DNA of 64,000 nucleotides from Cladopsammia gracilis (taxonomy: Eukaryota > Cnidaria > Anthozoa > Scleractinia > Dendrophylliidae), in contig JAJGOT010000022.1 in the NCBI GenBank assembly GCA_022457155.1, positions 1,726,001-1,790,000 on the forward strand. Direction: 5' to 3'. Positions within the stretch are counted from its first letter, which is position 1; each line of letters begins with the position of its first letter. The translations under genes were made by a program, and so were the position numbers. Below the pieces are notes generated by a model. That model did no database searches. It was given only the letters and a program-made list of their open reading frames with translations, and was not told the DNA's origin. This document shows, piece by piece, positions 1 to 11,337 of this stretch.

Positions 1-116
1 GTTATGTTAGTTATGAGCTCGGATGGCCGTTGTTAAATTCGCTAAAATTATTTTGTCTTTAAAATAATAAATCGTAAAAAATATACAAAACATAATAACT
101 GAAACTGCGAATTTAC

Positions 117-263
117 CTTCAGAGGATTCTGTTTCGCTAGAAGAGTCACCCGGAGAATCACAGCCATCTTTAGAATTTTCTTGTGAAACGATCACATCCT
201 CATCAATTTTTGTCGGGGAAATTCCAGAGGTTTCATTTTCGATCGAAGAGCAGTTTTGTTTTT
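117..263 (-). CDS. Possible internal exon of an acidic Ser/Glu-rich protein
   Basis: Read on the minus strand, a 147-nt open segment is bounded by a pyrimidine-rich acceptor ending in TTTAG (AG at plus 264-265) and a GAAG|GTAAAT donor (plus 115-116). Its 49 codons keep frame with phase 1 at both ends. The product is acidic and polar, rich in Ser, Glu and Asp, with no domain I recognise; it looks like a disordered linker. No neighbouring exon is visible because the window begins just downstream. It could equally be chance coding potential. Confidence 0.3.
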
Positions 264-1798
264 CTAAACCAGCAGACAAAACCAAATAGGCACATTATTG
301 AATTCTAAACATATACAAATTAAATCAACTATGGATCACAGTCGAATAGAGAAGACTTTGAAAATTCATCTCTGTAACACTGACACATTAGTTAAATTAC
401 GTATGGGACAGAAGCGCAGCACGTAATCTGCTCTGAAGAAAGAGAAAGGAGATCTACGATGCGTAACAAACGGGTACCGGGCAACGTTAATTGGAAAATG
501 CACAAACCATAACAAAGAGGCGAACCCTGAAAAATCACAACCAGCTATTTACCTTGCCCCTTGCTTGTCTCGACACCCTGCGGAGAATCCTCACTGGCAA
601 CTACAGCAGGCTTCGTGCGGACCAGAAAAGCTCTTGGCATTTTGATTTAGCTTCGTTCTCTGCTCTTCGTCAGTTCTGGATAAGGATGGCAGTGGAGCTG
701 ACTTGTGCGGGTTTATCCGGGTGTGTTGCTAATAGCAGGTCTTGCAGACGAAATCACACAAGGCCTGCTTGCGATAAATAGTTGATGCGCCCGAGGGAAT
801 TAAGATTCAGAGATAAGTTGAACTTCGCAACCTCACCTGACAGCATTCAGACAGGTGATTAGAGCTTGCAAATTGTCCAAAATTTTGTGCGGTTTTATCT
901 GTGCCCACCTGCCCAATTACTATGCGCTTGGAGGCTTGTAAATTGAGTTGCCATTTACTTAACAGTGCGTAGTCATAACAGTGACACCTTATAAACTGTT
1001 CATGGCGGGAATTCTGATGTTTACGCCCAACTGCCTGGGGATGACCAACAACATGTCATAAAGTGTCAGATTTTCAACTTCCGTTGGATTCATTTCTAAA
1101 CAAAGCTTGTTTGTTTTGCTCCACTATAAATATGTTCTTGCGCGAGAGTCTTTGTTGTGCAAATCATGGCCCAGGATGGCGTATTTAATAATTAATTAAA
1201 CAGCACTCGATCATGAAATGGTAAGAGAAACCGCGAATTTCGCAACCTAGGAAAATGCGTGATTATTCCGGTGCTAAATGTATTTACGTTTGAATGATCC
1301 ATGCGTTTTAGAACTAGGATTAAATTTTTCAAGAGTTCTTTAGTGAGTGAATGCATCAGGTTTTGCAAGGGGAAGTCCTATTTAGTTAGCTTTCCCTAGT
1401 TCCAAGGTAAATAACAATGACAACTTCTCGGCAAGTGTAAGCATGTTTCATTTTTCGACAGAATTTGGCAAACTCTTTTCTAATGAGAGAAAGGGAAATA
1501 TTTGAACCAATCAAAATGCGTGCACGTACTCTTTCCTTTTTAACGCCCTAATTCGGACGTTGTCACGTCATTTGGTAACAACTATTTGCTCCTTATTCAT
1601 ATTGAGATTGAATTCCGGTTCTATTATGAGACCCAAGTCACGTTCAACCAAACAACTGCTGTACTTAATATTAAGGAGACTTTATTGCCCTAGTTAAATC
1701 AGACCATTTCTCGGGTAATAGTCAACATATTCGACTCGACTTATTCCATCTTATTACTAGCTGACAGTTGTGAACTGAAAACAGTCCTTTATTCAGTA

Positions 1799-1845
1799 TG
1801 GGTCTTCAAGAACTAAGTTGGATACTCTAACCACCGAGCTACAGC
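1799..1845 (-). repeat. tRNA-like fragment (possible SINE head)
   Basis: On the minus strand the segment reads GTAGCTCGGTGGTTAGAG followed by an anticodon-arm-like stretch. The first part matches the D-arm/A-box pattern of tRNAs and tRNA-derived SINEs. No B box (GGTTCGA-type) follows at the expected distance, so it is not a complete tRNA gene. It is best read as a decayed SINE head or tRNA pseudogene fragment. Confidence 0.3.
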
Positions 1846-2513
1846 TGAAACTCGTGTCGAGGTCATTAATTATAGTATGTGGGTGCCAGTGTAACATACT
1901 TCGAGCATCAGTATAAATTAATGTGGAAAGCTTCCAGTGGGGTGGTAAAGAGAACGACGGTTAAGTAAACGTTTAGTTTGCTTTCAGTACCTGGAATATT
2001 TGGATGTTTCGTCCTTATTTGTTTGTTTGTCTCAGTTCCTCTGTTTTGCTTATCTAGCTTGGCACTTTTAATCGTTATTTGCCAAATCTCTCAGCTGTAA
2101 AAATATCTGCGGCTTAAAACTGCTAAATGTCTTATCTGTTATTGCCTCTTTCCTGATTTTGGCATTATTTCTCAGCTACTAAGTGAAACCAAACATTGTA
2201 CTCAAAACTTCTACACAGTTATTCAATTAGTAGTTTTTGAAACCTTTATTTCGCAGCGGAAGTTGCAGTTTTGGTTAAATATCAGGTTTGAGTTACAATG
2301 ACCGATTCAGATCAGTGGTCAAACTGAAAGAGAAAAATCAACTGCACAAAAACATGAAGTAGTAGATGCATGCTCGTTGCTAGCATTGAACTCTATCATT
2401 TATTCTATTCTTGCTATTTTAGCTTTTTAAAGAATGTCTTCTGAATTAATATCGACTGATGCATGTCTATTACTTTGTTAGCATTCTCACGCCTAAACTA
2501 TAGTTATTCATTA

Positions 2514-3179
2514 CGTGTATGTGTGATAATTCGTGACGTAACTAAATCGAGTACCCGTTATGAAATGCAAGCTAACGGATGAAGTCAACTTACTTCCCAC
2601 GTACCAGCAATATCCGCTCGACTAACCAGTATTCGCATCAGTGTTGATATAAATAACATTAATTACATTTACCTTTCAATGCCTTAGTAATAACATTCTG
2701 ATTTTGAAACAATAAATCATTTCACATCGGTAGACTCGCTCAGTGATATTTGGATTGGCTTCCTGAATGTTACCAAAAAAGGGTTGGTTATTTGTTTTGT
2801 TACCAAAAAGGGGTGGTTATTTCATACGGTTATTTTATAGAAAATTTCCATTCAACTTCGTGGCTGTCGGACGGCAAATGTTGTCAAAAAGGGTGATTAC
2901 TTAATTATTTACTTCTTGTGCTCAACGCCATTGTGTCTTCGTGCACGTAACTATGAGTGCATCCTATATTTTTCTATTGCTGGTATACCGGTCAGCTTTA
3001 TTTTTACTATATAAAACTTCGAATTCAGACATAAACGTGCAATAAGCTAGTTATTAACTTGGTTACGTGTGTGATAATTCGTGACGTAACTTAATCGAGT
3101 TCCCGTTATATCAAATGCTAGCTAACGGATGGAGTTAGCTTGCTTCCCACGTACCAGCAATATCCGCTCGACTAACCAG
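2514..3179. repeat. Pair of ~115-bp direct repeats
   Basis: The segments 2514-2631 and 3064-3179 are near-identical, sharing for example GTGTGATAATTCGTGACGTAAC and, 60 bases on, a long exact run ending CCGCTCGACTAACCAG. They lie in the same orientation about 550 bp apart. The DNA between is AT-rich and contains short repeats of TACCAAAAAGGG. They may be two copies of a dispersed element or the long terminal parts of one; no coding capacity is visible. Confidence 0.6.
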
Positions 3180-3522
3180 GGTGAAGTTGCAAAGATCGGA
3201 GCCTTTTTTTTTCATTTTTCACTTAAACTGAACTAAAATAAACCTGGCTGACTAAAACGCACGTAAATAGATCATCCCATTAACGAAGCAGTCGAAACTC
3301 GAGCCAAAAAATACGACTGCCAAGCACGTTAAAAAACGATTGGTTTGGTGTTCTTCTTATTTGCTAAACAAACATCATTTTCTATTTTTAATTTGCAGAT
3401 TGGTAAAAACACTTTGCAAGACGGCTATTTAATTATATTGTTTATGCTTGAGTCGTAGAACTTCTGGAAAAAAGTCAAATCAAACCAAACACACAGTTTC
3501 TGTTAATCGAAAATCGCTTGTC

Positions 3523-3528
3523 TTTATT
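3523..3528 (-). promoter_or_regulatory. Candidate polyadenylation signal for the zinc-finger gene
   Basis: AATAAA on the minus strand, about 0.9 kb downstream of the stop codon of the GFI1-like gene at 4440, with no intervening coding sequence. This would give a 3' UTR of roughly 0.9 kb. AATAAA is common by chance in AT-rich DNA, so this is only positional evidence. Confidence 0.3.
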
Positions 3529-4439
3529 TTATCATGACCACACGGCTGGTAAATAGTTTACATTGTATTAACGGCGCCTACGGAGCGTATTTTTAAGTGC
3601 GGGGGGTGGATACAAAATTGATCGCCAAAGTGTGAGCCAACTTGGAGGATCTGGAGGCATGGCCCCCGTGAAAATTTCGAAAGTACGATCTTCGGAAATG
3701 GCTAGAAATGTATTTAAAACAGCCCAGGATGGCGAAAATGATCAATTTATAACAACTACAGCAAATACTTACACTCATTCTACAAAATTGCATTTATATA
3801 GATGACAACAGCCACCCGAGGCACGTTTAAACACATACAATTGTACATGTAGACAGACAGCAGTGCAATACCGACTTCAGTTCAGGGAAAACCTACAGAG
3901 TACTGAAACATCTTAGTAAGTAATTTGGAATCGTTTTACTTAATTATTTTTCGCTGCATAAACAAGTGGGAGAGGGTATGCTGAAGCTCCCAAGTCCATC
4001 ACCCTGCTCGGTTCGTAGATAATAGTAATCGAAATGCACCAATCATAACCACACCTTAAAAGGCTGTCACGAAATGACAAGATATTTATGGCAGCTTTAA
4101 GTTGCGAGCTACTCCAGATTTTATTCAAGCATAGTCTTCATTTAATCTGCTATATCTGCTACATACAGTTTATGCTTTTCAGCGTTTAAAGTTGAAGAGA
4201 AGTAACAATTTCTATGTCTAAATTATTAAAAATGTTTCATAAGGTCAATCTATGCAGTTCACATTTTGATTATATTCGTGCAGACACCAACAACAGTATA
4301 TTTTGAAGGACTTCCCTCATTCAGACAATTGCACTAAAAAGACAGACCACTGAAACTCCAGGACTCTAGTCATCATTTGCAATGCCATAACGTTTCCTCG
4401 CCGGACGTTGCCACTCCAGTCACTAGCTTTGGAGAATTG

Positions 4440-5260
4440 TTAATTTGGTGGGGAAGAAATGAAGATAGTCTGATCAAAACAAAACTCTTCGAAAGTCTTG
4501 TTGCTGCCATAACAACCACTTCGGTGAACATGATTGTGCCTTCTTAAATCTACTTTGCGGTAGAAAGCTCTTCCGCACTTCTGACAAGCGAACGGTTTGA
4601 ATCCAAGATGCTTACGGCTATGCGTAATAAGATTGGAAGATTGGCTGAAGCACTTGCCACAGTGGCGACATTTGTGAGGCTTTTCTCCTGTGTGCACGAG
4701 CATGTGTTTCTTCATGTCCGACTTCTGATGAAATCTCTTCCCGCAGTAATCACACGAGAAAGGTCTGATATCGGCATGAATCAGCATGTGTGTAGATAAG
4801 GTCGAGGAGCGTTTGAAATGCTTTCCGCAAGTTTTGCACTCGAATATCTTTACAGTGGAATGGGTTTTTCTATGCTGTGCAAGACTCACATAATGGCTGA
4901 ACGTTTTGCTGCAAGTGACACATCCGTACGGTCGGCTTCCCGCGTGTGAGCGCCGCACGTGCACCTCCAGACCGTGCGGCGTGCAAAACAGTTTCTGGCA
5001 CGTGTTACAGGTGAACGTCTCGTCACTGTTGCCGGTTGGCTGCAGGCTGATTGCAGGTTGTAGCTTTCTGGTTTCCTCGATTTTCACATCTTCATGGGTG
5101 AATGTGATTTTCATGACATCTATTAAAGGTTTAGTTCCAGAAATCCCGCTGCTTTTTGAACTGGGAAAATCTAAGAGTTTTGAAGCATTGTGCTCTGCTA
5201 TCCAATCTTTCTTTGACACTGGAATGAGAAGGGAATCTTTACTTCCTTGAAGCTTTGTCT
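4440..5260 (-). CDS. GFI1-like: GFI1/Senseless-type C2H2 zinc-finger repressor, terminal exon
   Basis: This exon encodes six consecutive C2H2 zinc fingers followed by about 25 residues of tail. GFI1-family signatures are plain: [13 protein letters not shown] in finger 1, [10 protein letters not shown] in finger 3, [10 protein letters not shown] in finger 4, [14 protein letters not shown] in finger 5 and RKVDLRRH in finger 6. In animals this family (GFI1, GFI1B, fly Senseless) binds AATC-core DNA in the nucleus and represses transcription in neural, sensory and blood lineages. The open frame runs a little further upstream, but a strong acceptor (TTTTGCTTTCACAG) places the exon 5' end at 5260, phase 1. 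The SNAG repressor domain (MPRSF-type start) expected at the N-terminus must lie in one or more upstream exons that I did not find. The segment before finger 1 is about 75 residues of low-complexity linker. Finger identity is near certain; the 5' structure is open. Confidence 0.9.
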
Positions 5261-5531
5261 CTGTGAAAGCAAAAGTAGGTAGTTTAATATCAAGGGGCCA
5301 TGACACTCATACGGCAAACTGAGGTTTGCAAATACACCGTTTGTTTGTGTGATGTTGGCAAATTGTTGTGTATGTCAGCAAACTGAGTTTGCGACTTTCC
5401 TACACGCCAGATTGTATTTACCAATAGAAGAGTTTGCAAACTTTAGTTCAACATTTAAAGGCGCCTTCATATGCCATCACAGGGATACTTTGAATAAACG
5501 AGAAAGGCGCTTTAAGAGTATGAACCTTGTC

Positions 5532-5825
5532 TTACTGCGCCTTTCAATAACATGCGAAATTTGAGATTCAAATCTCCACCAACGGTTGCGTTATTCCCTG
5601 CCGTCAATCATAATTAATACGAAGGCCAGCGGACCATGTAAAAAAGAAACAAACAAAATGGATCGAAATCTACCAATCATAATGCACGGACGTGACCTTT
5701 TGAATTCATTGAAGTGAAGATCTGTTTCCTGAGAGGTAAGCTAAGATGATTGACGGCAGTGTAAAACGCAACCGTTGGTGGAAATTTGAATTTCAAATTC
5801 CGCATGTTATTGAAAGGCGCAGTAA
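5532..5825. mobile_element. TIR element (MITE) with ~57-bp inverted repeats
   Basis: The ends are long, near-perfect inverted repeats. The left arm starts TTACTGCGCCTTTCAATAAC and runs to the CAACGGTTGCGTT block near 5593; the right arm, from about 5766, is its reverse complement and ends GCGCAGTAA. There is no coding capacity, so it is a non-autonomous DNA transposon. The target-site duplication is not clear. Confidence 0.75.
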
Positions 5826-5860
5826 CAAAGAACACAACGAGCACAGTCATCATCTGAACA

Positions 5861-7250
5861 GGCTAAACGTTTAGCCAGTGGATCTGTTGTCCGAGCCAAC
5901 AGCCGTAAGCCGCATACATAGTGCGGTCCCACACAAAATACTGACCCATGAAAACCACAAATGAACCAAATTTACAAGTATTTGAACTCTTGTCTGCTCT
6001 CAGTTTTTATTCGTAGAGGCACAGTGCCCAAGTAGTTAACATGTCGCGTGGTTTATGTGGTCGTATTGCGCCGGTTTTCTTGGCGAAGAAACTTTTCCCC
6101 ACGATGTCTTTCCACCCGACCAGTACTGATACTGTAATTCCTCGAATAATAGCCCTCCATCGATTAAATGCCCCTCGAATCGCCTCCCTCGATTAATCGC
6201 CCCCTTATCACCTCCCCTTTCTTTTACACCCTCCGGCCCCAGTCGAGTTAAAAATTCACTTCTCATATATTAAGAATAAGGTACTTTTAAAAGTTAAGCC
6301 ACAGCTTTCAGTTCAGTTCAGTTCCATCGACCTAAGTGACGAGACTTAAGCCGTGCACAAATAATCATTTCCCCCGCGCAGCTTTACGTTCATAGATAAA
6401 CGGAGATTTTTTAAAACGACCAGCTGTTTCTTTTACATCTTGTGTTAGACTGGGACGATTTTCGCAAAAGTAAACTTGTAGCGGCAAATTCGAGGAAAAG
6501 TTGGTAAATAGACTTTTCTAAGTGAAAATTATGCGCTGAACACGAAAATCTTGTTTACCAAGCTAGATTCGGCCATTTAAGCCTCCAAATCAGTCATTTT
6601 TATTGGCTTACACAATTCAAGACATAAAAGCGAGGCTAAATGCCCTATCTCCTTACAAAACACTCTTACACGGTTTAAATCTAATGTAAATCAGCAGATG
6701 TTACATAAAGTATGTTTTTAAAAATCATTTTGTGTTTACTACATGATGGCCACGTGATCCTCTGATCACGTGACTCTTGAAAACGAGGCTAGAGTTTAGC
6801 TTAATATCGTGAAGGAAATTTTATACAAGCCCTCGAAAAAGAGTTAAAAACTGTCATTATTTACTTTTAGAATATGAAAACAGAGCAAGTGAATTAATTT
6901 TAAGTTATCGTAACATCCACGATCGGCTTTGGTCACGTGACTTCTACTTAGATTGTCCTCTTGACGGGCCATCCTGAAACGCATGTCGATACTGGTTGTA
7001 CAAATTGAATAGGAATTGAAGTCATTGACTAAAATCCTGGTTGATATCAGGCTCCCACGGGCCGCTGGCACGTTCAGCATGTCTTGATGTAAGTATCCTC
7101 AGAAATCTGCTGCGACAGTATTATTCTTGATATTTGACATCTGCCCCGTCCTACAGAAAGAGAGAAATGGAATTTTTCATCAGATATTAAAAAAAAATAA
7201 AAAATAAATAAATGCTCAAAGATGCTAAACCATTTTACTGTACCGTACCA
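5861..7250. other. Non-coding, repeat-derived stretch
   Basis: No gene recognised. It includes a fragment of the CGAATAATAGCC repeat family near 6131-6215 and a ~130-bp segment (6443-6573) that reappears inverted at about 11595-11740. Small frames in this interval have no family resemblance. Confidence 0.4.
6443..6573. repeat. Dispersed repeat, inverted copy at ~11595-11740
   Basis: The segment around GGAAAAGTTGGTAAA and GCGCTGAACACGAAAATC is found reverse-complemented near 11.6-11.74 kb. The two copies lie about 5 kb apart in opposite orientation and flank copy A of the CXC-tail family. They could be independent insertions of one element or its outer arms. Confidence 0.5.
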
Positions 7251-7251
7251 T

Positions 7252-10200
7252 TTAATGCTCTTGGTTTCCGATAGTATTGGCATTATTTTGACAGCAGCTG
7301 TCTGTAGTACGTCTGCATTTGTATGCTCCTGTGCACGGCAGTCCAACACGCCGGCAGCTACACATCTTTAAAGTACATCCTGATTTGCAGCCACAGTTAA
7401 CCATCTCATCGCAGCTTTGAGGTACGGGGGCAAGAGACATCAGCTTTGGCACTAGCTTTCCATTCAGCCTAGTACAACCCGAGCTCTCTGGAACGGGAAG
7501 TGTGGAATGTGGAACATGGGCTTGTTTCCAGATCATTGCTTGGTAGTGCGCCCTTTGACTATGTCATCGCACTGCATCGCTCGTCGGAGGAAGAGCTTCT
7601 GGTGACCGACATCTAGAAAACAACGTTGCGCGCGCTTCATTACAACTCTCCAGCTCAGTTACACTGTAAATTCGATCGGCAAATGAACTTTTTTCTGTGG
7701 AACTGTCCACGGGCCAGTTGCATAAAACTTAACGTCGGACGTAAATGCTAACGTCTGTCATTAAAATAGTAACTTTGACTGGGCTGAACGCCCGACGTTA
7801 GCTGTTATGTTTGGCGTAAAGTTTTATGCAACTAGCCCCAGATAGCCACTTCCTAGGTTTCTCAGCAGCATGTGGTGTTCTGTGAACGTCTTCCAAGACG
7901 TTTTCTTGCTATGGCCAGCAAAGTAGGAGACGGTATCACAGGTCCGTTATTGAGTGAAAGGAGAGAATGCTTTCCACCTCAGGTATTGTTTGCTTTAGAT
8001 TCTCTCAAATTGTATGGATTGGCAGATACTTGGGCTTCTCAGACGTTCCAGCTCTCATCCATAACTGCGTGCATCTCATTCTGTCCAGGTGCGAAACTAG
8101 AAGGATAAATACGTCCGTGTCTTGACTTGCGACGACAATGCACTCTGCATTTGAGTGTACACAGTGGAGAATCATTTGAGTGTCGGCCTCTTCATGGAAA
8201 CCTTTAAGAGCACTGGTGTCGATGTTTGGGCGGGAACACTTGACTGTATCTTCTTCCTTGAATCCGCCGCCAACAATGATGAGTTAAATCGTCGAGGTGA
8301 ACCTTTCACGACCCAATTTCCTTTGTCAGACTCTGTTTGGACCTCTTCTGGAAGCTGCATCTTGCCAAAGGCGTAAAGGTGTAAGCCCCAATTCCCCTCC
8401 CTTTGAGCTCTGATGAACAGGAATAGGATGCAGACCATATCCATGTACTGCAACCAGAAGTATCGTTTCGTTAGTAATATTCATTCATTAGGATTCTTCT
8501 CCTTCTTCACGGCGATGAATGGTGAAAGTTGGTTGTGGTATCTATCAGATGCCAACAGGTCAAGCAGGTTCACTCCCTCCTCATTGGACTGGATAGAGTT
8601 CTGAAGACTTTGGATCAGTTCGTTGTCGTTCTCTTCTTTGTAGATTAAAACTTGCAGCAAAAGCAGTTGCCGTATTGTTTAAAGAGTGATCTTGTGAACT
8701 CGAGTAGCCTTGTTGTAGTCTTTGCCTGCGAGTGTGCGCTCTACGGTTCGTGGACCTAAGATACCGCTTTCTATCCAGATGGTCAGAAGTCCCGAGTCTT
8801 GGATGTGCTGGCCTAGTACCTTTAAAAAATTCATGGATGTGTGAAGTCTCCCAGGTCGAGGAATGAGAACTTCGTTGTACTCTGGTACGACCCATTTCAG
8901 TTCCATGAATATTGGGAAAAGAGCTTGATCAACCGTCAAAACAACGTGCTTCTGATTGAACGATTCAGCAACTTCTATGATTCGTTGTACGATTGTGTTT
9001 AAAGTGTCAACATCATGCTCTGGAGCCAATACAATTGGCATATACCCAACTGTACTTACTTCAGGGTTTATCTCAGAATGTGCTTCTTTGAAGCTTGTCC
9101 AACCAGACTTGGGATTTTCATTTTGTCGTTCGAGGAAAAACGCCATATCTTTTGCTTCTGCCTTTAAAACCGTTGGGCAATCTTTAATAGATTGGTTAAA
9201 CCATTCCTCTTTAACTCCTTTGAACTGCGGTTCGGATGTACCTTCTCTGATGTACGCAGGCAAGATAGCGTTCATCTCATCTGGGACTTTGAGGGTCGCA
9301 CTCTTTGTCGGTGGTATGTTCTGGAGGATGCTAACTGAATCTGGACCTCTCTGCCAGGCTGTATACTGTGTTGCATGAAATGTGTCTTTCCCGTCGAGTG
9401 TTTCCTCGTTGATGTCTATGTTGTCGGCAGTGAAATGAATAAAGCGTCCTTCGGCTAGATTTGAAGGGATCACTGTTCCATTTTCATGGTTCATTGGTGA
9501 AAGTGTATGCTTGGCGAGTGCAGTATCGACTCGACGAAAGTCCAAGTCCAAGTAGCTAATTACATGACCAGCATTATGAAACAATTGTACCAATTTCTTC
9601 GATCGTGTCGCCTGATGACGACTACAGCCAAGATCGATGTGTTTAGGTGTCCACCTCCATGTGTCGGCTGCCCTAGTATATCAGAGCGAAGCTTCAATGC
9701 TACATGCACCATGGAAAGAAAATCATCTTTTTCGTCAGGTTGATAAACGGGGATAGCAGGCTCTGACTTAATTTGCTGATTCAAAAGTTGTGCGACGGGA
9801 ATATGGCAGAATTTAATAGGCACTGTTTGGCGCTCAGAAATCGCTTCGTTACGAAGAAAAACAAACTCATAAACGTCTGCAACATGTGGTGCGATATATT
9901 ACTTGAATGTGGTCATCCGATTTTGAAATGAGGGTGGGATGTCAATGGCTTGTTCCGTAGCTAGGGAGCAGTAACGGAGCCACACCTCCTTAAGCTCCAA
10001 AATATGGCCTTGCTCTGCAGACTGTTTTAACTCATTGATAAGCCACAACAACACTGTTCCACTATCATCTTTTGCCACATTACTTGACCGAGATGCATTT
10101 CTCAGGAATTTTTTATAGCAATTTGGGTGACATTTGCCCTCAGCGGCGATCAGGTCATTTACACTAGCCAAACGCAAGGAAAGACTGTGCTCGCACTTTG

Positions 10201-10312
10201 CTCCCTCAAGGATCTGTTGACTCATTTTAAAAGTTGTTACTGGCGTTTCTTCGTGTTGACAAAACATGCATAGTTTCCAATCGATTATTGAATGAAAGAG
10301 TCTTACTGTCAA
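7252..10312 (-). pseudogene. CXC-tail mobile-element protein, copy A (degenerate)
   Basis: Reading the minus strand, fragments in several frames follow the order of one large protein. (1) 10312-9899: zinc-binding N-terminal module with WKLCMFCQ and CHPNCYKKF. (2) 9823-9560: DEKDDFLSMVHVALKLRSDI segment. (3) 9593-8679: long core with LFHNAGHVISY, FTADNIDINEETLDGKDTFH, VVLTVDQALF and RPGRLHTSMNFLKVLG. (4) 8453-8172: shortened downstream segment. (5) about 8160-7840: CIVVASQDTDVFILLVSH followed by CDTVSYFAGHSKKTSWKTF. (6) 7700-7252: QAMIWKQAHVPHS, GKLVP and a CXC-type tail CGCKSGCTLKMCSC. Internal stops, frameshifts and a MITE (7711-7838) show it is dead. I recall the same architecture as a high-copy uncharacterised family in cnidarian and other marine invertebrate genomes; its name and enzymology are unknown to me. 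The DTD and GCDT motifs faintly resemble metal sites of FEN1/PIN nucleases, which is inference only. Confidence 0.7.
7711..7838. mobile_element. Small MITE inserted in copy A
   Basis: The ends are inverted repeats: GGGCCAGTTGCATAAAACTT on the left and AAGTTTTATGCAACTAGCCC on the right. The 128-bp element separates two parts of copy A that are contiguous in the family (the segment after the GCDT module and the segment before QAMIW). It therefore arrived after copy A. No confident target duplication is visible. Confidence 0.7.
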
Positions 10313-10610
10313 GCAAAAGATTAGAACGTATTGATTTTTCTACTTTAGAAGTCTTAAAATTGGCGGCTAATAAGTTTGTTTTTCGATTCCGATCCGTTTA
10401 TTCAATTTTGCTATTACAGCGCGATTCCATCACGCATCAGACCGTAAAGCAATTAAATGAGTTTGCTCTAGGCGTGGCCCAATAAATAAGTGAAATAAAA
10501 CAAAGCATTTTTTTTAAAAACTCTTTTTTCGCCAAATTAGAAGGTACAAGTTAAAAAGGAACTTTAGAGTTAAATGTTAAAGCTCAAATTTTAAAGAAAG
10601 AAGTATTTTC

Positions 10611-11337
10611 TTAAGGTTACAGTGTACCTTCGGGGGTGTCTCCAGTATAACAGCTCTAGCGTCTTAAGATTACATTTAATATACCTAAACCCAGATATCA
10701 AATTAAAGCTTATAGAGCTGGCTATCTGAATATGGAAACCATTTGGTAATGAAATGAATTGTCGAATTTTTTACGACGTCTAAATTCGAACGTCCGAATC
10801 AGCTTTAAAACGCTATAACTCAAAGCGATTATTATATTTTGCTAATTTGATTTGTTCTCGGGTTTCCGGACATGAAGCGCTAGAAACACGTGTCGGCGAT
10901 TTTCCATATTCAATTGCAGTGAAAAGTTACAGAATATTTTCGAAAAGGGGAGAAAAAAAATTGGAATGATCGCACGGAAATGCCTCTTGACGAAAAAGTT
11001 TTCGGAATTAAAAAATTCGCCGACACGTTTTTGTTGATTATATGTTAGCCTAGCTTCTGTCCAAATTTAAGGAAAATCGAACAAATTCCCTTTGAGTTGT
11101 AGCTCTTTAAAGTGTCCCCAACAAGCGAAAAATTAACTTTGAGAAAACGGCGCTTAAAGAAACATATCGCTTAATAAACAAACTCCGCCCACAAAAGTTA
11201 CACCGTCATTTCTCCGTCAATTTTCACTATTTTTCGATATTTTTTTTTTGGATGAAAGTTCATTCTGTAAACTTTATTTTAACGCCCAAAAAAAATTTTC
11301 AATAAATTTTCGATCTGAAGGTACACTGTAACCTTAA
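10611..11337. mobile_element. TIR element ~0.73 kb
   Basis: The left end TTAAGGTTACAGTGTACCTTC is mirrored by the right end GAAGGTACACTGTAACCTTAA. The interior is AT-rich with several runs of A and T and no open frame. This is a non-autonomous DNA transposon. The outermost TTAA could be a target duplication, which would suggest a piggyBac-type mechanism, but this is unproven. Confidence 0.7.

Larger units (their letters stand above)
264..3522. other. Non-coding stretch, no gene recognised
   Basis: About 3.2 kb without an ORF that looks real. It contains a tRNA-like scrap near 1.8 kb and a dispersed direct repeat (2514-2631 and 3064-3179). The 96-codon frame at 491-781 has no recognisable domain and no splice context. 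Distant exons or regulatory DNA of the minus-strand genes may lie here but cannot be called. Confidence 0.4.

Noticed and set aside
491..781. 96-codon plus-strand ORF
   Set aside because: No domain, no splice or promoter context, no resemblance to a known family; likely chance.
1799..1845. Complete tRNA gene
   Set aside because: Only the A-box/D-arm half is present; no B box or 3' acceptor stem.
4608..5250. Plus-strand ORFs opposite the zinc-finger exon
   Set aside because: Antisense shadows of the GFI1-like coding sequence.
7872..9378. Plus-strand ORFs at 7872-8108, 8155-8604 and 8956-9378
   Set aside because: Antisense shadows of copy A of the CXC-tail family, whose minus-strand reading has the recognisable motifs.
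10234..10485. 83-codon plus-strand ORF with Leu-rich sequence
   Set aside because: Overlaps the 5' end of copy A antisense and then unique DNA; no recognisable family or splice sites.
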